A DNA stretch of 38,011 nt, taken from positions 1 to 38,011 of the forward strand of contig PHDH01000010.1 in assembly GCA_002840935.1 (NCBI GenBank). The letters are read 5' to 3'. The notes below the pieces were generated by a model. It made no database searches. It was not told where the DNA came from and saw nothing but the letters and a program-made list of their open reading frames with translations. The stretch's first letter is position 1. Each line of letters begins with the position of its first letter. The translations under genes were made by a program, and so were the position numbers. Shown piece by piece: positions 24,889 to 32,888 of this stretch. This DNA comes from Bacteroidetes bacterium HGW-Bacteroidetes-21 (GTDB lineage Bacteria; Bacteroidota; Bacteroidia; Bacteroidales; GWA2-32-17).

Positions 24889-26128
24889 ACCTCACATATT
24901 ATATATCACTTACGATGGGCTAAGTGATCCTCTTGGCAAATCGCAGATATTGCCCTATATCAAAGCATTATCTAAAGCCGGGTATCGTTTTACTATCCTT
25001 TCGTTTGAGAAAAAACAGCGGATTGAACTTGAAAAAACCCGCATCGAAAAAGAATTGCAGGAATACGATATCAACTGGCACTATGCTTTATTTACTTCTT
25101 TTCCTCCTTTTTTTTCGAAAATAAAGGATATCATAAGCCTATACAAAATCTCGCGTAGAATTGCAGAAAAGGATAAAATAGATGCGGTACATTGTCGTAG
25201 TTACGTGGCTTCTCTGGCAGGATTAAACTTGAAGAAAAAGAAGGGAATTCCCTTTATTTTTGATATGAGGGGTTTCTGGGCCGATGAGCGGATTGAAGGA
25301 AATATTTGGAATGGTAAAAATCCACTTTTTCGCAGGGCCTATCATTATTTTCTGAAAAAAGAAAAACTGTTCTTCGAAATTTCTGATGCTGTTGTATCGC
25401 TCACATATAAAGGGATAGAGGTTGCTGAAAAAAGATATAACCGAAGTTTTTCCGATAAAGCCTTTGTCGTCAGAACCTGTACCGACACAACCATTTTCAA
25501 CGTTAAGAATTGTACAGTCGAAAGTCGGGCAAAGTTCCGAAGTCAAATAACGAAAAATAACGACGCCTTTGTCTTGGTCTATGCGGGCAGTACCGGTACC
25601 TGGTATATGATGGAAGATATGTTTCGCTTCTTCGAAAAGTTTTTACAACACAAGCCCGGTGCTATTTTTCTGATATTAACCCAGACCCCCGAAGCCGAAG
25701 TTCGTGTATTTTCAAGTAAAATTCCGGCAGAAAATGTTGTAGTAAAATCAGTGGAATACGGTGAAATGCCTCAATGGCTCCATGCCTGTGATGCGGGTAT
25801 TTACTTTATCAGACCTTTGCTTTCCAAACAAGCTTCGACAGCAGTCAAAACCGGCGAAATGGCAGCTTGTGGCTTACCGGCTGTGGTGAATGCCATAGGC
25901 GATATGGAAATGCTGTTTAAAAACTATCAGATGGGCATAATGGTCGGCGATTTATCGGATGCATCTCTGGAAGAAGCTGCCCGTAAATTGTCGTTAGAAA
26001 ACATTCCAAGAGCAGAGTTTCCCCCCGAATTTAGTCTGGATGCCGGGGTGGAGAAATATAAAGAAGTGTATTCTTTTGTAAGCAAAACTGGTTCGTCGGG
26101 GGACGAACCAGATAATCAAAAAGATTAA
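24878..26128 (+). CDS. Glycosyltransferase, GT4-like (GT-B fold)
   Basis: Predicted retaining glycosyltransferase of 416 residues with two Rossmann-like halves. The N-terminal half shows ILYITYDGLSDPLGKSQILPYI and PFIFDMRGFWADER. The C-terminal half shows FVLVYAGSTGTWYMM, LHACDAGIYFIRPL and, where GT4 enzymes bind the donor nucleotide, KTGEMAACGLPAVVN with a Glu at the EX7E-like site. No signal peptide or membrane helix is present, so it acts on the cytoplasmic side. Its ATG overlaps asnB by 11 bp, and a MazG-type gene begins 3 bp after its stop. A strong intragenic hairpin lies near the 3' end. Donor and acceptor are unknown. The family assignment is by pattern. Confidence 0.85.
   Translation: MSNKPHILYITYDGLSDPLGKSQILPYIKALSKAGYRFTILSFEKKQRIELEKTRIEKELQEYDINWHYALFTSFPPFFSKIKDIISLYKISRRIAEKDKIDAVHCRSYVASLAGLNLKKKKGIPFIFDMRGFWADERIEGNIWNGKNPLFRRAYHYFLKKEKLFFEISDAVVSLTYKGIEVAEKRYNRSFSDKAFVVRTCTDTTIFNVKNCTVESRAKFRSQITKNNDAFVLVYAGSTGTWYMMEDMFRFFEKFLQHKPGAIFLILTQTPEAEVRVFSSKIPAENVVVKSVEYGEMPQWLHACDAGIYFIRPLLSKQASTAVKTGEMAACGLPAVVNAIGDMEMLFKNYQMGIMVGDLSDASLEEAARKLSLENIPRAEFPPEFSLDAGVEKYKEVYSFVSKTGSSGDEPDNQKD
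26088..26111 (+). other. Perfect intragenic hairpin at the 3' end of the glycosyltransferase gene
   Basis: 10-bp arms CTGGTTCGTC / GACGAACCAG with a GGGG loop, ending 17 bp before the glycosyltransferase stop codon and 20 bp before the MazG-type start. No T tract follows, so it is not a standard terminator. It could modulate expression or processing between the two genes, or be a repeat insertion within coding sequence. Confidence 0.6.
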
Positions 26129-26131
26129 ACC

Positions 26132-26473
26132 ATGAATAAAACTCCCACTCTTTCCGAATTACAAGTCCTAACCGACAACTGGATTAAAACAACGGGTGTT
26201 CGTTATTTTAGCGAGCTCACCAATATGGCGATACTGACCGAAGAAGTAGGGGAGTTGGCTCGTATTATGGCCCGAAAATATGGCGATCAGTCGTTTAAAA
26301 AAGGGGAAGAAAACCTGAACGAAGCCGAAGAAATGGCCGATGTTTTATGGGTGTTGATTTGTTTGGCCAATCAAACGGGCGTTGATCTAACAAAGGCCTT
26401 TCTGGAAAAGCATGAAAAGAGGGTAGTGCGGGATAAAGAACGACACAAAAATAATCCCAAACTGAAGTTGTAA
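26132..26473 (+). CDS. MazG-type nucleotide pyrophosphohydrolase
   Basis: All-alpha NTP pyrophosphohydrolase of 113 residues, a single MazG domain, hydrolysing nucleoside triphosphates to monophosphate and pyrophosphate. The metal-binding motif is seen as Glu37-Glu38-x2-Glu41 (TEEVGELARIMAR) and Glu67-x2-Asp70 (EEMADVLWVLICL). It is close to the short RS21-C6/dCTPase-like members more than to the two-domain MazG of E. coli. The start is an ATG 3 bp after the glycosyltransferase stop, so the asnB-glycosyltransferase-mazG order reads as one operon, though a metabolic link is unclear. The preferred nucleotide cannot be read from the sequence. Confidence 0.88.
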   Translation: MNKTPTLSELQVLTDNWIKTTGVRYFSELTNMAILTEEVGELARIMARKYGDQSFKKGEENLNEAEEMADVLWVLICLANQTGVDLTKAFLEKHEKRVVRDKERHKNNPKLKL

Positions 26474-26477
26474 AGAG

Positions 26478-26590
26478 TTATTTGAAAATATAGCCTATCT
26501 GCAGTCCTGCAGTCATAGTCATAGGGAAGCCATCAGAAAGATAAATACAACCACCGTAATTTGTAAAGCCGTAATCGGGGATTAAAACTA
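26478..26590 (-). pseudogene. Remnant of an outer-membrane beta-barrel gene (C-terminal strand only)
   Basis: A minus-strand frame reads KVVLIPDYGFTNYGG and then MTMTAGLQIGYIFK before a TAA at 26480-26478. The final GLQIGYIFK is the usual form of a last barrel strand in Bacteroidota outer-membrane proteins. No start codon or N-terminal part exists upstream; the frame runs into the sufB promoter. It is most likely the tail left by a deletion or rearrangement. A chance frame cannot be excluded at this length. Confidence 0.4.
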
Positions 26591-26613
26591 CTTTAACCTT
26601 TTTTTTGACAATT

Positions 26614-26647
26614 CGTAAGTTACTTAGAATTATTCTAATTAAATTTG
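26614..26647 (+). promoter_or_regulatory. Candidate sufBCD promoter (TTTG, 22 bp, TAAATTTG)
   Basis: TTTG at 26614-26617 and an exact TAnnTTTG at 26640-26647 are separated by 22 bp, within the range for the Bacteroidota -33/-7 promoter. The -7 box ends 15 bp before the sufB ATG. It is the only candidate in the window with both boxes visible. Confidence 0.5.
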
Positions 26648-26662
26648 CACAAAAGAACTACT

Positions 26663-28108
26663 ATGCCCGAATCCGATAATATTATTAATGATGTAACGTC
26701 GAGCGAGTACAAGTATGGGTTTATTTCTGATATTGAATCCGAAACTTTTCCAACAGGGATAGACGAGGATATTGTACGATTGATTTCGAAGAAAAAAGGA
26801 GAGCCCGAGTTTATGCTCGAGTGGAGGCTGAAAGCTTTTAATCATTGGAAAAAAATGAAAATGCCCGATTGGGCTCACTTACAAATACCCCCTATAAATT
26901 ATCGCGACATAATTTTTTACGCTGTGCCCAAGCAGTCAGCTAAGTATGAATCGTTGGATGAAATCGATCCCGAAATTAAAGCCACTTTCGACAAATTGGG
27001 TATTCCTTTGGAGGAACAAAAAAAACTTTCGGGTGTTGCCGTTGATGCAGTATTTGACAGTGTTTCGGTTAAAACCACATTTAAAGAAGCCCTTTCAGAA
27101 AAGGGTATCATTTTCTGCTCCATGAGCGAAGCTGTACAGAATCACCGCGATTTGATCAAACAATATCTGGGCTCTGTGGTTCCTTATACCGACAATTATT
27201 TTGCGACATTAAATTCGGCTGTTTTCAGTGATGGCTCTTTTGTTTATATTCCCAAAGGAGTACGTTGCCCCATGGAACTTTCCACTTATTTCAGAATTAA
27301 TGCATTGAATACCGGGCAGTTTGAGCGTACGCTGATTATTGCCGACGAAGGTGCTTATGTGAGCTATCTGGAGGGATGTACAGCGCCTATGCGCGACGAA
27401 AGTCAACTTCATGCTGCCGTTGTGGAAATTGTAGTAATGAAAGATGCCGAGGTTAAATATTCTACTGTACAGAATTGGTATCCTGGAGATAAACAGGGCA
27501 AGGGAGGTATCTATAATTTTGTCACAAAAAGAGGTATTTGCAAAGGTGAAAATGCGCGTCTTTCCTGGACTCAGGTGGAGACTGGCTCGGCTGTTACCTG
27601 GAAGTATCCTTCCTGTATATTACAAGGAGATAATTCTTACGGAGAATTCTTTTCGGTAGCCGTTACAAATAATTATCAGCAGGCCGATACCGGAACTAAA
27701 ATGATACATATTGGAAAGAATACAAAGAGCCGTATTGTTTCGAAAGGTATATCAGCCGGTTTCAGTCAGAATAGCTATCGTGGGTTAGTTAAGGTATTGA
27801 AAAATGCTACCAATGCACGAAATTTCAGTCAATGCGATTCTCTGTTACTAGGCGATAAATGCGGGGCACATACTTTTCCCTATATTGAAGCGGATAATGC
27901 CAGCGCTATTTTAGAACACGAAGCCACAACTTCCCGTATAGGAGAAGATCAGATTTTTTATTGCAATCAGCGCGGAATTAAAACCGAAGATGCGGTTGGA
28001 TTAATCATCAATGGTTATGCACGCGAGGTTATCAATCAACTTCCCATGGAGTTTGCTGTGGAAGCACAGAAATTGCTGCAGATCAGCCTAGAAGGCAGTG
28101 TTGGATAA
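26663..28108 (+). CDS. sufB: Fe-S cluster assembly scaffold protein SufB
   Basis: Scaffold subunit of the SufBC2D complex that assembles [Fe-S] clusters in the cytosol. The product is 481 residues, full length. Recognisable blocks are [15 protein letters not shown] near the start, [38 protein letters not shown] in the middle, YLEGCTAP, and the C-terminal beta-helix with the conserved [22 protein letters not shown] and [16 protein letters not shown]. The Cys in SQCDSLL corresponds to the essential SufB cysteine. The ATG at 26663 is chosen because it follows the candidate promoter. sufC and sufD come next in the same direction. SufS and SufE/SufU are not in the window. Confidence 0.97.
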   Translation: MPESDNIINDVTSSEYKYGFISDIESETFPTGIDEDIVRLISKKKGEPEFMLEWRLKAFNHWKKMKMPDWAHLQIPPINYRDIIFYAVPKQSAKYESLDEIDPEIKATFDKLGIPLEEQKKLSGVAVDAVFDSVSVKTTFKEALSEKGIIFCSMSEAVQNHRDLIKQYLGSVVPYTDNYFATLNSAVFSDGSFVYIPKGVRCPMELSTYFRINALNTGQFERTLIIADEGAYVSYLEGCTAPMRDESQLHAAVVEIVVMKDAEVKYSTVQNWYPGDKQGKGGIYNFVTKRGICKGENARLSWTQVETGSAVTWKYPSCILQGDNSYGEFFSVAVTNNYQQADTGTKMIHIGKNTKSRIVSKGISAGFSQNSYRGLVKVLKNATNARNFSQCDSLLLGDKCGAHTFPYIEADNASAILEHEATTSRIGEDQIFYCNQRGIKTEDAVGLIINGYAREVINQLPMEFAVEAQKLLQISLEGSVG

Positions 28109-28141
28109 AACAAAAGAGTTTAAGAAATAAAAAACGAAGAT

Positions 28142-28888
28142 ATGTTATCGATTAAGAATCTTAAAGCAACGATAAACGGGAAAGAAATTCTGAAAGGAAT
28201 TAACCTCGAAATAAAAGAAGGTGAAGTTCATGCTATTATGGGACCCAACGGGTCCGGGAAAAGCACACTGGCAGCCGTATTGGCGGGGAGAAATTTTATG
28301 GAGATTACCGAAGGAAGCGTTACCTATATGGGAAAAAATCTTTTGGAATTATCTCCAGAGGAAAGAGCTCATATGGGAATATTTTTAGGCTTTCAGTATC
28401 CTATTGAAATTCCTGGTGTGAGTATGGTGAATTTTATGAAAACGGCAGTCAACGAGCAACGTAAATATAAAGGGCTGGAGCCGCTTAGCTCGGGTGATTT
28501 TCTGAAAACCATGCGCGACAAAATGACTTTTGTAGATATCGATAGTAAACTTACGGGTCGTTCTGTGAATGAAGGTTTTTCGGGGGGTGAAAAAAAGCGT
28601 AACGAAATTTTTCAGATGGCCATGCTGGAGCCAAAACTGGCTATACTTGACGAAACTGACTCGGGACTAGATATTGATGCCTTACGAATCGTTGCCAATG
28701 GGGTGAATAAGCTCAAACGACCTGATAATGCTAGCATTGTGATTACTCACTATCAGCGTTTGCTCGATTATATTGTACCCGATGTTGTTCATGTGCTTTA
28801 TAATGGTCGTATCGTTAAAACTGCCGGCAAGGAGCTTGCTATGGAACTCGAAGAAAAAGGTTACGACTGGATTAAAAATGAATCATAA
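28142..28888 (+). CDS. sufC: Fe-S cluster assembly ATPase SufC
   Basis: ABC-type ATPase of the SufBC2D complex, 248 residues. Walker A is GPNGSGKST at 34-42, the ABC signature is FSGGEKKRNE starting at Phe146, and Walker B with catalytic Glu is LAILDETDSGLD at about 166-177. VITHYQRLLDY follows as the H-loop. The insertion FLGFQYPIEIPGVSM is characteristic of SufC compared with transporter ATPases. It binds SufB and SufD and does not associate with a membrane permease. The gene is 33 bp after sufB and overlaps sufD by 11 bp if the earlier sufD start is used. Confidence 0.97.
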   Translation: MLSIKNLKATINGKEILKGINLEIKEGEVHAIMGPNGSGKSTLAAVLAGRNFMEITEGSVTYMGKNLLELSPEERAHMGIFLGFQYPIEIPGVSMVNFMKTAVNEQRKYKGLEPLSSGDFLKTMRDKMTFVDIDSKLTGRSVNEGFSGGEKKRNEIFQMAMLEPKLAILDETDSGLDIDALRIVANGVNKLKRPDNASIVITHYQRLLDYIVPDVVHVLYNGRIVKTAGKELAMELEEKGYDWIKNES

Positions 28889-30257
28889 ACCAACCGCTAT
28901 GAATTCACCTGAAACATCACCTATGATTGAAAAACTCGAACAGGAATTTCGGGTTTTATTAAAGCAAGGCGATCATTTGCCTGAGTGGTTTAATGAGATT
29001 CGGCAGAATGCCTTTGATGTGTTTAAAATGACTGGATTCCCAGCTAAAAAAGACGAGAACTATAAATATACTTATCTCGAACCGCATATTACTCCTTCAT
29101 ATCAAATTCCAGCGCATCCGGTTACAATTAAAATAGATGAAAAAGAAATTTTTAAATGTGATGTTCCTGAGCTTAATACTAACCTTGTACTTCTGATTAA
29201 TGGCTTTTTTTACGGAAAGGAAAGACTGAAAAAATTGTCAAGTGGAGTTATTTGGGGAAGTCTTAATGAGGCCATTTTGAAATATCCTGATTTAGTTGAA
29301 GCCCAATATGGAAAGCATTTATCACAAATGAATGATCCTATGGCCGAGCTCAATTTGGCAATGTCTCAGGATGGTTTTTTTATTTATTTGCCGGATAATA
29401 CGGAGATGGATGCTCCTATACAGATTATCAATATAGCGTTGAATGAGGATGAACAGTTTATTTCTACTCATAATTTGATTATTGTAGGACAAAACAGTCA
29501 TGTTAAATTAGTTCTTTGTGATCATAGTCTTTCGCCTCAGAGATTTATTATGAACTCTGCCTCGGAAGTTGTGGCAGGAAAAAATGCACGGATCGAGTTT
29601 TCCAAACTACAGAATTCGCATAATCATTCAGTACAAGTATCTTCAGTATCTGTTTCTCAGGATGAAGGAAGTAACGTAATAAGTAACTACATTACTTTGC
29701 ATGGAGGAATCATCAGAAATAATTTGTTGGTGAATCTCAATGGTAAAGGAGCTGTTAATGATGCGTCGGGCTTATATATTGCCGATAAAATGCAGCATAT
29801 CGACAATTTTGTGCAAATACAACATCAAAGTCCAGAATGTCATAGCACACAGCTATATAAGGGAATACTTGACGACATTTCCATGGGCGTTTTCAGTGGA
29901 AAAATTTTGGTTGCTAAGGATGCTCAGAAAACACAAGCCTTTCAGACGAATAAGAACATACTTTTGACATCCGATGCAAAGGTGAGAACAAAGCCACAGC
30001 TCGAAATTTATGCCGACGATGTAAAATGTTCGCATGGTGCAACTGTCGGACAAATTGATGAAGAAGCCTTGTTTTATCTCAGATCCAGAGGCATAGACAA
30101 TAAGGAAGCCCGGTTGATGTTATTACATGCTTTTGCGCATGAGGTGATGAAGAAGATTTCTATTGATCCTTTGCGCGATAGATACGATGAGCTGGTAAAC
30201 AAGAGATTACGCGGAGAATTGAGCCGGTGTAATAATTGTGCTGTTAATTGCGGGTAG
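28878..30257 (+). CDS. sufD: Fe-S cluster assembly protein SufD
   Basis: SufB paralogue in the SufBC2D complex, 459 residues from the first ATG in frame near the sufC end (28878, 11-bp overlap). A second ATG at 28899 gives 452 residues and is also possible. The N-terminal helical part contains FKMTGFPAKKDENYKYTYLEPH. The beta-helix core shows YLPDNTEMDAPIQI and YKGILDDISMGVFSGKILVAKDAQ. The C-terminal block CSHGATVGQIDEEALFYLRSRGI carries the conserved SufD His and Cys positions. The protein ends in a Cys-rich tail (CNNCAVNCG). It closes the suf operon, with a 12-bp palindrome soon after the stop. Confidence 0.95.
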   Translation: MNHKPTAMNSPETSPMIEKLEQEFRVLLKQGDHLPEWFNEIRQNAFDVFKMTGFPAKKDENYKYTYLEPHITPSYQIPAHPVTIKIDEKEIFKCDVPELNTNLVLLINGFFYGKERLKKLSSGVIWGSLNEAILKYPDLVEAQYGKHLSQMNDPMAELNLAMSQDGFFIYLPDNTEMDAPIQIINIALNEDEQFISTHNLIIVGQNSHVKLVLCDHSLSPQRFIMNSASEVVAGKNARIEFSKLQNSHNHSVQVSSVSVSQDEGSNVISNYITLHGGIIRNNLLVNLNGKGAVNDASGLYIADKMQHIDNFVQIQHQSPECHSTQLYKGILDDISMGVFSGKILVAKDAQKTQAFQTNKNILLTSDAKVRTKPQLEIYADDVKCSHGATVGQIDEEALFYLRSRGIDNKEARLMLLHAFAHEVMKKISIDPLRDRYDELVNKRLRGELSRCNNCAVNCG

Positions 30258-30272
30258 ATTTAATTATGGGTT

Positions 30273-30284
30273 TTTACCGGTAAA
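30273..30284. other. 12-bp perfect palindrome TTTACCGGTAAA
   Basis: Located 15 bp after the sufD stop and 104 bp before the cation-efflux gene. It could be an operator for the latter or a chance palindrome; no T tract or longer stem makes it a terminator. Confidence 0.3.
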
Positions 30285-30373
30285 TCGTAACCAGTTTATT
30301 TTCAAATAAATATTTGGTAACAACTTTATTCTTTCAAGTGACTTATAGCTAGGCACATGATAAAATATTGTGT

Positions 30374-30381
30374 TAATTTTG
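30374..30381 (+). promoter_or_regulatory. Candidate -7 box (TAATTTTG) for the cation-efflux gene
   Basis: Exact TAnnTTTG, ending 7 bp before the ATG at 30389, which implies an almost leaderless mRNA. No -33 TTG at proper spacing was seen. Confidence 0.4.
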
Positions 30382-30388
30382 CCCCATT

Positions 30389-31252
30389 ATGAGTCAAAAA
30401 TCCAAAGCAGCGGTTATTTCCATCTATTCGAATACCAGCTTGATTATTATCAAGGTTGTTGCCGGAATATTAAGTGGGTCTGTCAGTATTATTTCCGAAG
30501 CATTACATAGTGCGTCGGATTTGTTGGCTTCCTTCATTGCTTATTTTTCAATCAAGATTGCCGAAAAACCAGCAGACAAAGACCATCCTTTTGGTCATGG
30601 AAAGTTCGAGAATGTTTCTGGAGTTATAGAAGCGCTACTAATTTTTGTTGCTGCTGGCTGGATTATCTATGAGTCGGTTCATGCAATAATTAACCCCAAA
30701 GAGCTCGAACAAATGGGGTTGGCAATAGTAATCATGTTGATTTCATCAGTTGTCAATTTTTTTGTGAGTCGTTATCTATACAAAGTAGCTAAACAAACCC
30801 GGTCTGTAGCGCTGGAGGCCGATGCCCTGCATTTAAAAACAGATGTTCTTACAGCCGCAGGCATTGGTATTGGACTTATAATAATTTGGTTAACAGGCTA
30901 TACTTTTCTCGATCCCATTATAGCCATATTGGTTGCACTTTATATTTTGTATGAATCGTATCTGCTTCTGAAAAAAGCATTTCAGCCACTTACAGACATT
31001 GCTCTTCCGAAAGAGGAAATAGCGTTAATAGAAGAGATTATTAATTCGCATAATTTGATGTTTCATGGACTCAGGACAAGGCAGGCAGGGCAGTTCCGCT
31101 TTGTTGAATTTCATTTGGAAATGAATAAAGATGCAACATTGATGGAAGTGCATGATATATGTAATCTTATTGAGAATGAGATTGAAGTCCGTCTAGAAAA
31201 TACAGAAGTTACAATACACGCTGAACCCAGAGAAGATGAGTCAGATAAATAA
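30389..31252 (+). CDS. Cation diffusion facilitator (CDF) family transporter
   Basis: Proton-coupled efflux transporter for divalent metal ions such as zinc, iron or manganese in the cytoplasmic membrane, 287 residues. Six membrane helices are visible in the first about 200 residues. Transport-site residues are His40 and Asp44 in ALHSASD (helix II) and the pair in EADALHLKTD at about 148-157 (helix V). HPFGHGKFE at about 65-73 is the signature before helix III. The C-terminal cytoplasmic domain (about 205-287) has the usual HGLRTRQAG, FHLEMNKD and EVTIHAEP elements. The His-Asp pair with Asp-Asp leaves metal choice between zinc and iron open. The 3' end overlaps ispD by 17 bp, an unusual partner. 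Confidence 0.92.
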   Translation: MSQKSKAAVISIYSNTSLIIIKVVAGILSGSVSIISEALHSASDLLASFIAYFSIKIAEKPADKDHPFGHGKFENVSGVIEALLIFVAAGWIIYESVHAIINPKELEQMGLAIVIMLISSVVNFFVSRYLYKVAKQTRSVALEADALHLKTDVLTAAGIGIGLIIIWLTGYTFLDPIIAILVALYILYESYLLLKKAFQPLTDIALPKEEIALIEEIINSHNLMFHGLRTRQAGQFRFVEFHLEMNKDATLMEVHDICNLIENEIEVRLENTEVTIHAEPREDESDK

Positions 31253-31925
31253 TCAGATTACAGTTGTCATTGCAGCCGGAGGACATGGTTCTCGCTTTGG
31301 TTCGGAAATTCCCAAGCAATTTGCTTTGCTTGATGGGAAACCCGTCATGATGCATACGTTAGAAGCGTTTTATCGGTTTGATTCAAAAGCATTGTTGATA
31401 GTATCCCTTCACTCCGACAGTATAGATTACTGGAAAGAATTATTACAAAAGTATAACGGATGTCCGGAACATATTGTAGTTGAGGGAGGTAAAACCCGCT
31501 TTCATTCGATAAAAAATGCATTGGCGCATTGTCCTGATGAGGGCTTAGTGTTAATTCATGATGCCGTAAGACCGTTAATTTCGTCCGAGGTGATTTCGAG
31601 AGTTACTGAAATGGCTCATCAAAAAGGAAATGCTATTCCGGTTATGCCTGTTATAGACTCTGTTCGCTTATTAGATGGCGAGAATAGTTCTGTCCTCGAT
31701 CGCAGAAAAGTTGTGAAGGTACAGACCCCGCAAGGGTTTAGAGCAAATATTATTAAAGAAGCATACCAGCAGGAATATCAAGCGGAGTATACCGATGATG
31801 CCTCTGTTGTAGAAGCTACAGGAAAAAAAATATTTTTGGTAGACGGAAGTGAAAACAACATCAAGATTACAGTGGGAATGGATTTGATGTTGGCGGAAGC
31901 GATTTTAATGGCAAGTAAAAAATAA
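31236..31925 (+). CDS. ispD: 2-C-methyl-D-erythritol 4-phosphate cytidylyltransferase
   Basis: Transfers CMP from CTP to methylerythritol phosphate in the MEP route of isoprenoid synthesis. The product is 229 residues, the family length. The nucleotide-binding loop is seen as VIAAGGHGSRFGSEIPKQF at about 11-29, followed by VEGGKTRFHSI, VLIHDAVRPLI and the C-terminal QTPQGFR and YTDDASVVEA blocks. The start ATG lies inside the CDF gene (17-bp overlap), so the two are coupled. The other MEP genes are not in the window. It precedes a polyprenyl-phosphate glycosyltransferase gene, which fits a shared need for isoprenoid lipid carriers, but this is only positional. Confidence 0.95.
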   Translation: MSQINNQITVVIAAGGHGSRFGSEIPKQFALLDGKPVMMHTLEAFYRFDSKALLIVSLHSDSIDYWKELLQKYNGCPEHIVVEGGKTRFHSIKNALAHCPDEGLVLIHDAVRPLISSEVISRVTEMAHQKGNAIPVMPVIDSVRLLDGENSSVLDRRKVVKVQTPQGFRANIIKEAYQQEYQAEYTDDASVVEATGKKIFLVDGSENNIKITVGMDLMLAEAILMASKK

Positions 31926-31970
31926 GTTATTTCACAAATTAGTTGTAATTTGCATCCGAAAAGCCGGATT

Positions 31971-32888
31971 ATGACCTTACTTTCTGTAATTATTCCTGTA
32001 TACAATGAAGAAGAGCTTGTGGTTGAATTGGTTCAACGACTTCAAAAATCGTCATTACAAGTAACAGAAACTTACGAGTTGATTTTTGTCAACGATGCTA
32101 GCAAAGATAAAACATTGTCGTTATTGCTGGAAGAGCATAAAAAGGATGGTCGTGTTAAAGTACTCAATTTGTCGCGCAATTTTGGACACCAGGCCGCTTA
32201 TACGGCGGGTCTTAATTATTCCAAAGGCGAGTATACAGTGATGCTGGATGGCGATTTACAGGATCCACCTGAATTAATTCCTGAGATGTATGCAAAAATG
32301 AAATCCTCGGGTGCAGACATTGTTTATGGTAGAAGGACTGATCGTAAGGAGTCATTGTCAAAACGTGCTATTACATGGCTATTTCATAAAATATTCGACC
32401 GTTTGAGTAGAAACAATCAGGGTGATGTGGGTAACTTTTGTCTCTTAAATCGTATTGCTTTGGATGCATTTTTAAAACTCAATGAGAAAAACCGATATCT
32501 TCCAGGTTTGCGATTTTTTATTGGCTTTAATCAGGATTACGTTGAATATAAGCGTCCAGATCGTAGTAAAGGAAAGGCCAAAATGTCGTTTTGGAAGCTC
32601 GTAAAACTTGCTTTTGATGCGATTTTCTCGTTTTCGAAAATCCCAATTCGCATTGCGTTAATATTGGGTATATTGGGGATCATTATTTCACTTACCGGTA
32701 TAGGTATTGTAGTCTATAAGAAGATTATTGGTGTAGCTATTACGGGTTGGACTTCTACTATGTTAAGTATCTACTTTCTGGGAAGCGTTCAGTTGTTGTT
32801 TTTAGGTATTTTGGGCGAGTATATATTCCGCATATACAAAGAGACGCAAAATCGCCCTGTGTACATCGTTAAGGAGTTTTGGGAGTAG
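31971..32888 (+). CDS. GtrB/DPM1-like family 2 glycosyltransferase
   Basis: Membrane-bound family 2 glycosyltransferase of 305 residues that probably loads a sugar onto undecaprenyl phosphate (GtrB, ArnC and YfdH are relatives). The GT-A domain has SVIIPVYNEE at the start, FVNDASKD, LNLSRNFGHQAAYTAGL and the acidic MLDGDLQDPPE block at about 86-96. Two C-terminal membrane helices, at about 228-250 and 262-290, fit the GtrB topology. The ATG at 31971 gives the standard N-terminus 45 bp after ispD. Its product could supply lipid-linked sugar to the GT-C type enzyme encoded nearby on the other strand. Its 3' end overlaps that convergent operon by 20 bp. Confidence 0.92.
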   Translation: MTLLSVIIPVYNEEELVVELVQRLQKSSLQVTETYELIFVNDASKDKTLSLLLEEHKKDGRVKVLNLSRNFGHQAAYTAGLNYSKGEYTVMLDGDLQDPPELIPEMYAKMKSSGADIVYGRRTDRKESLSKRAITWLFHKIFDRLSRNNQGDVGNFCLLNRIALDAFLKLNEKNRYLPGLRFFIGFNQDYVEYKRPDRSKGKAKMSFWKLVKLAFDAIFSFSKIPIRIALILGILGIIISLTGIGIVVYKKIIGVAITGWTSTMLSIYFLGSVQLLFLGILGEYIFRIYKETQNRPVYIVKEFWE

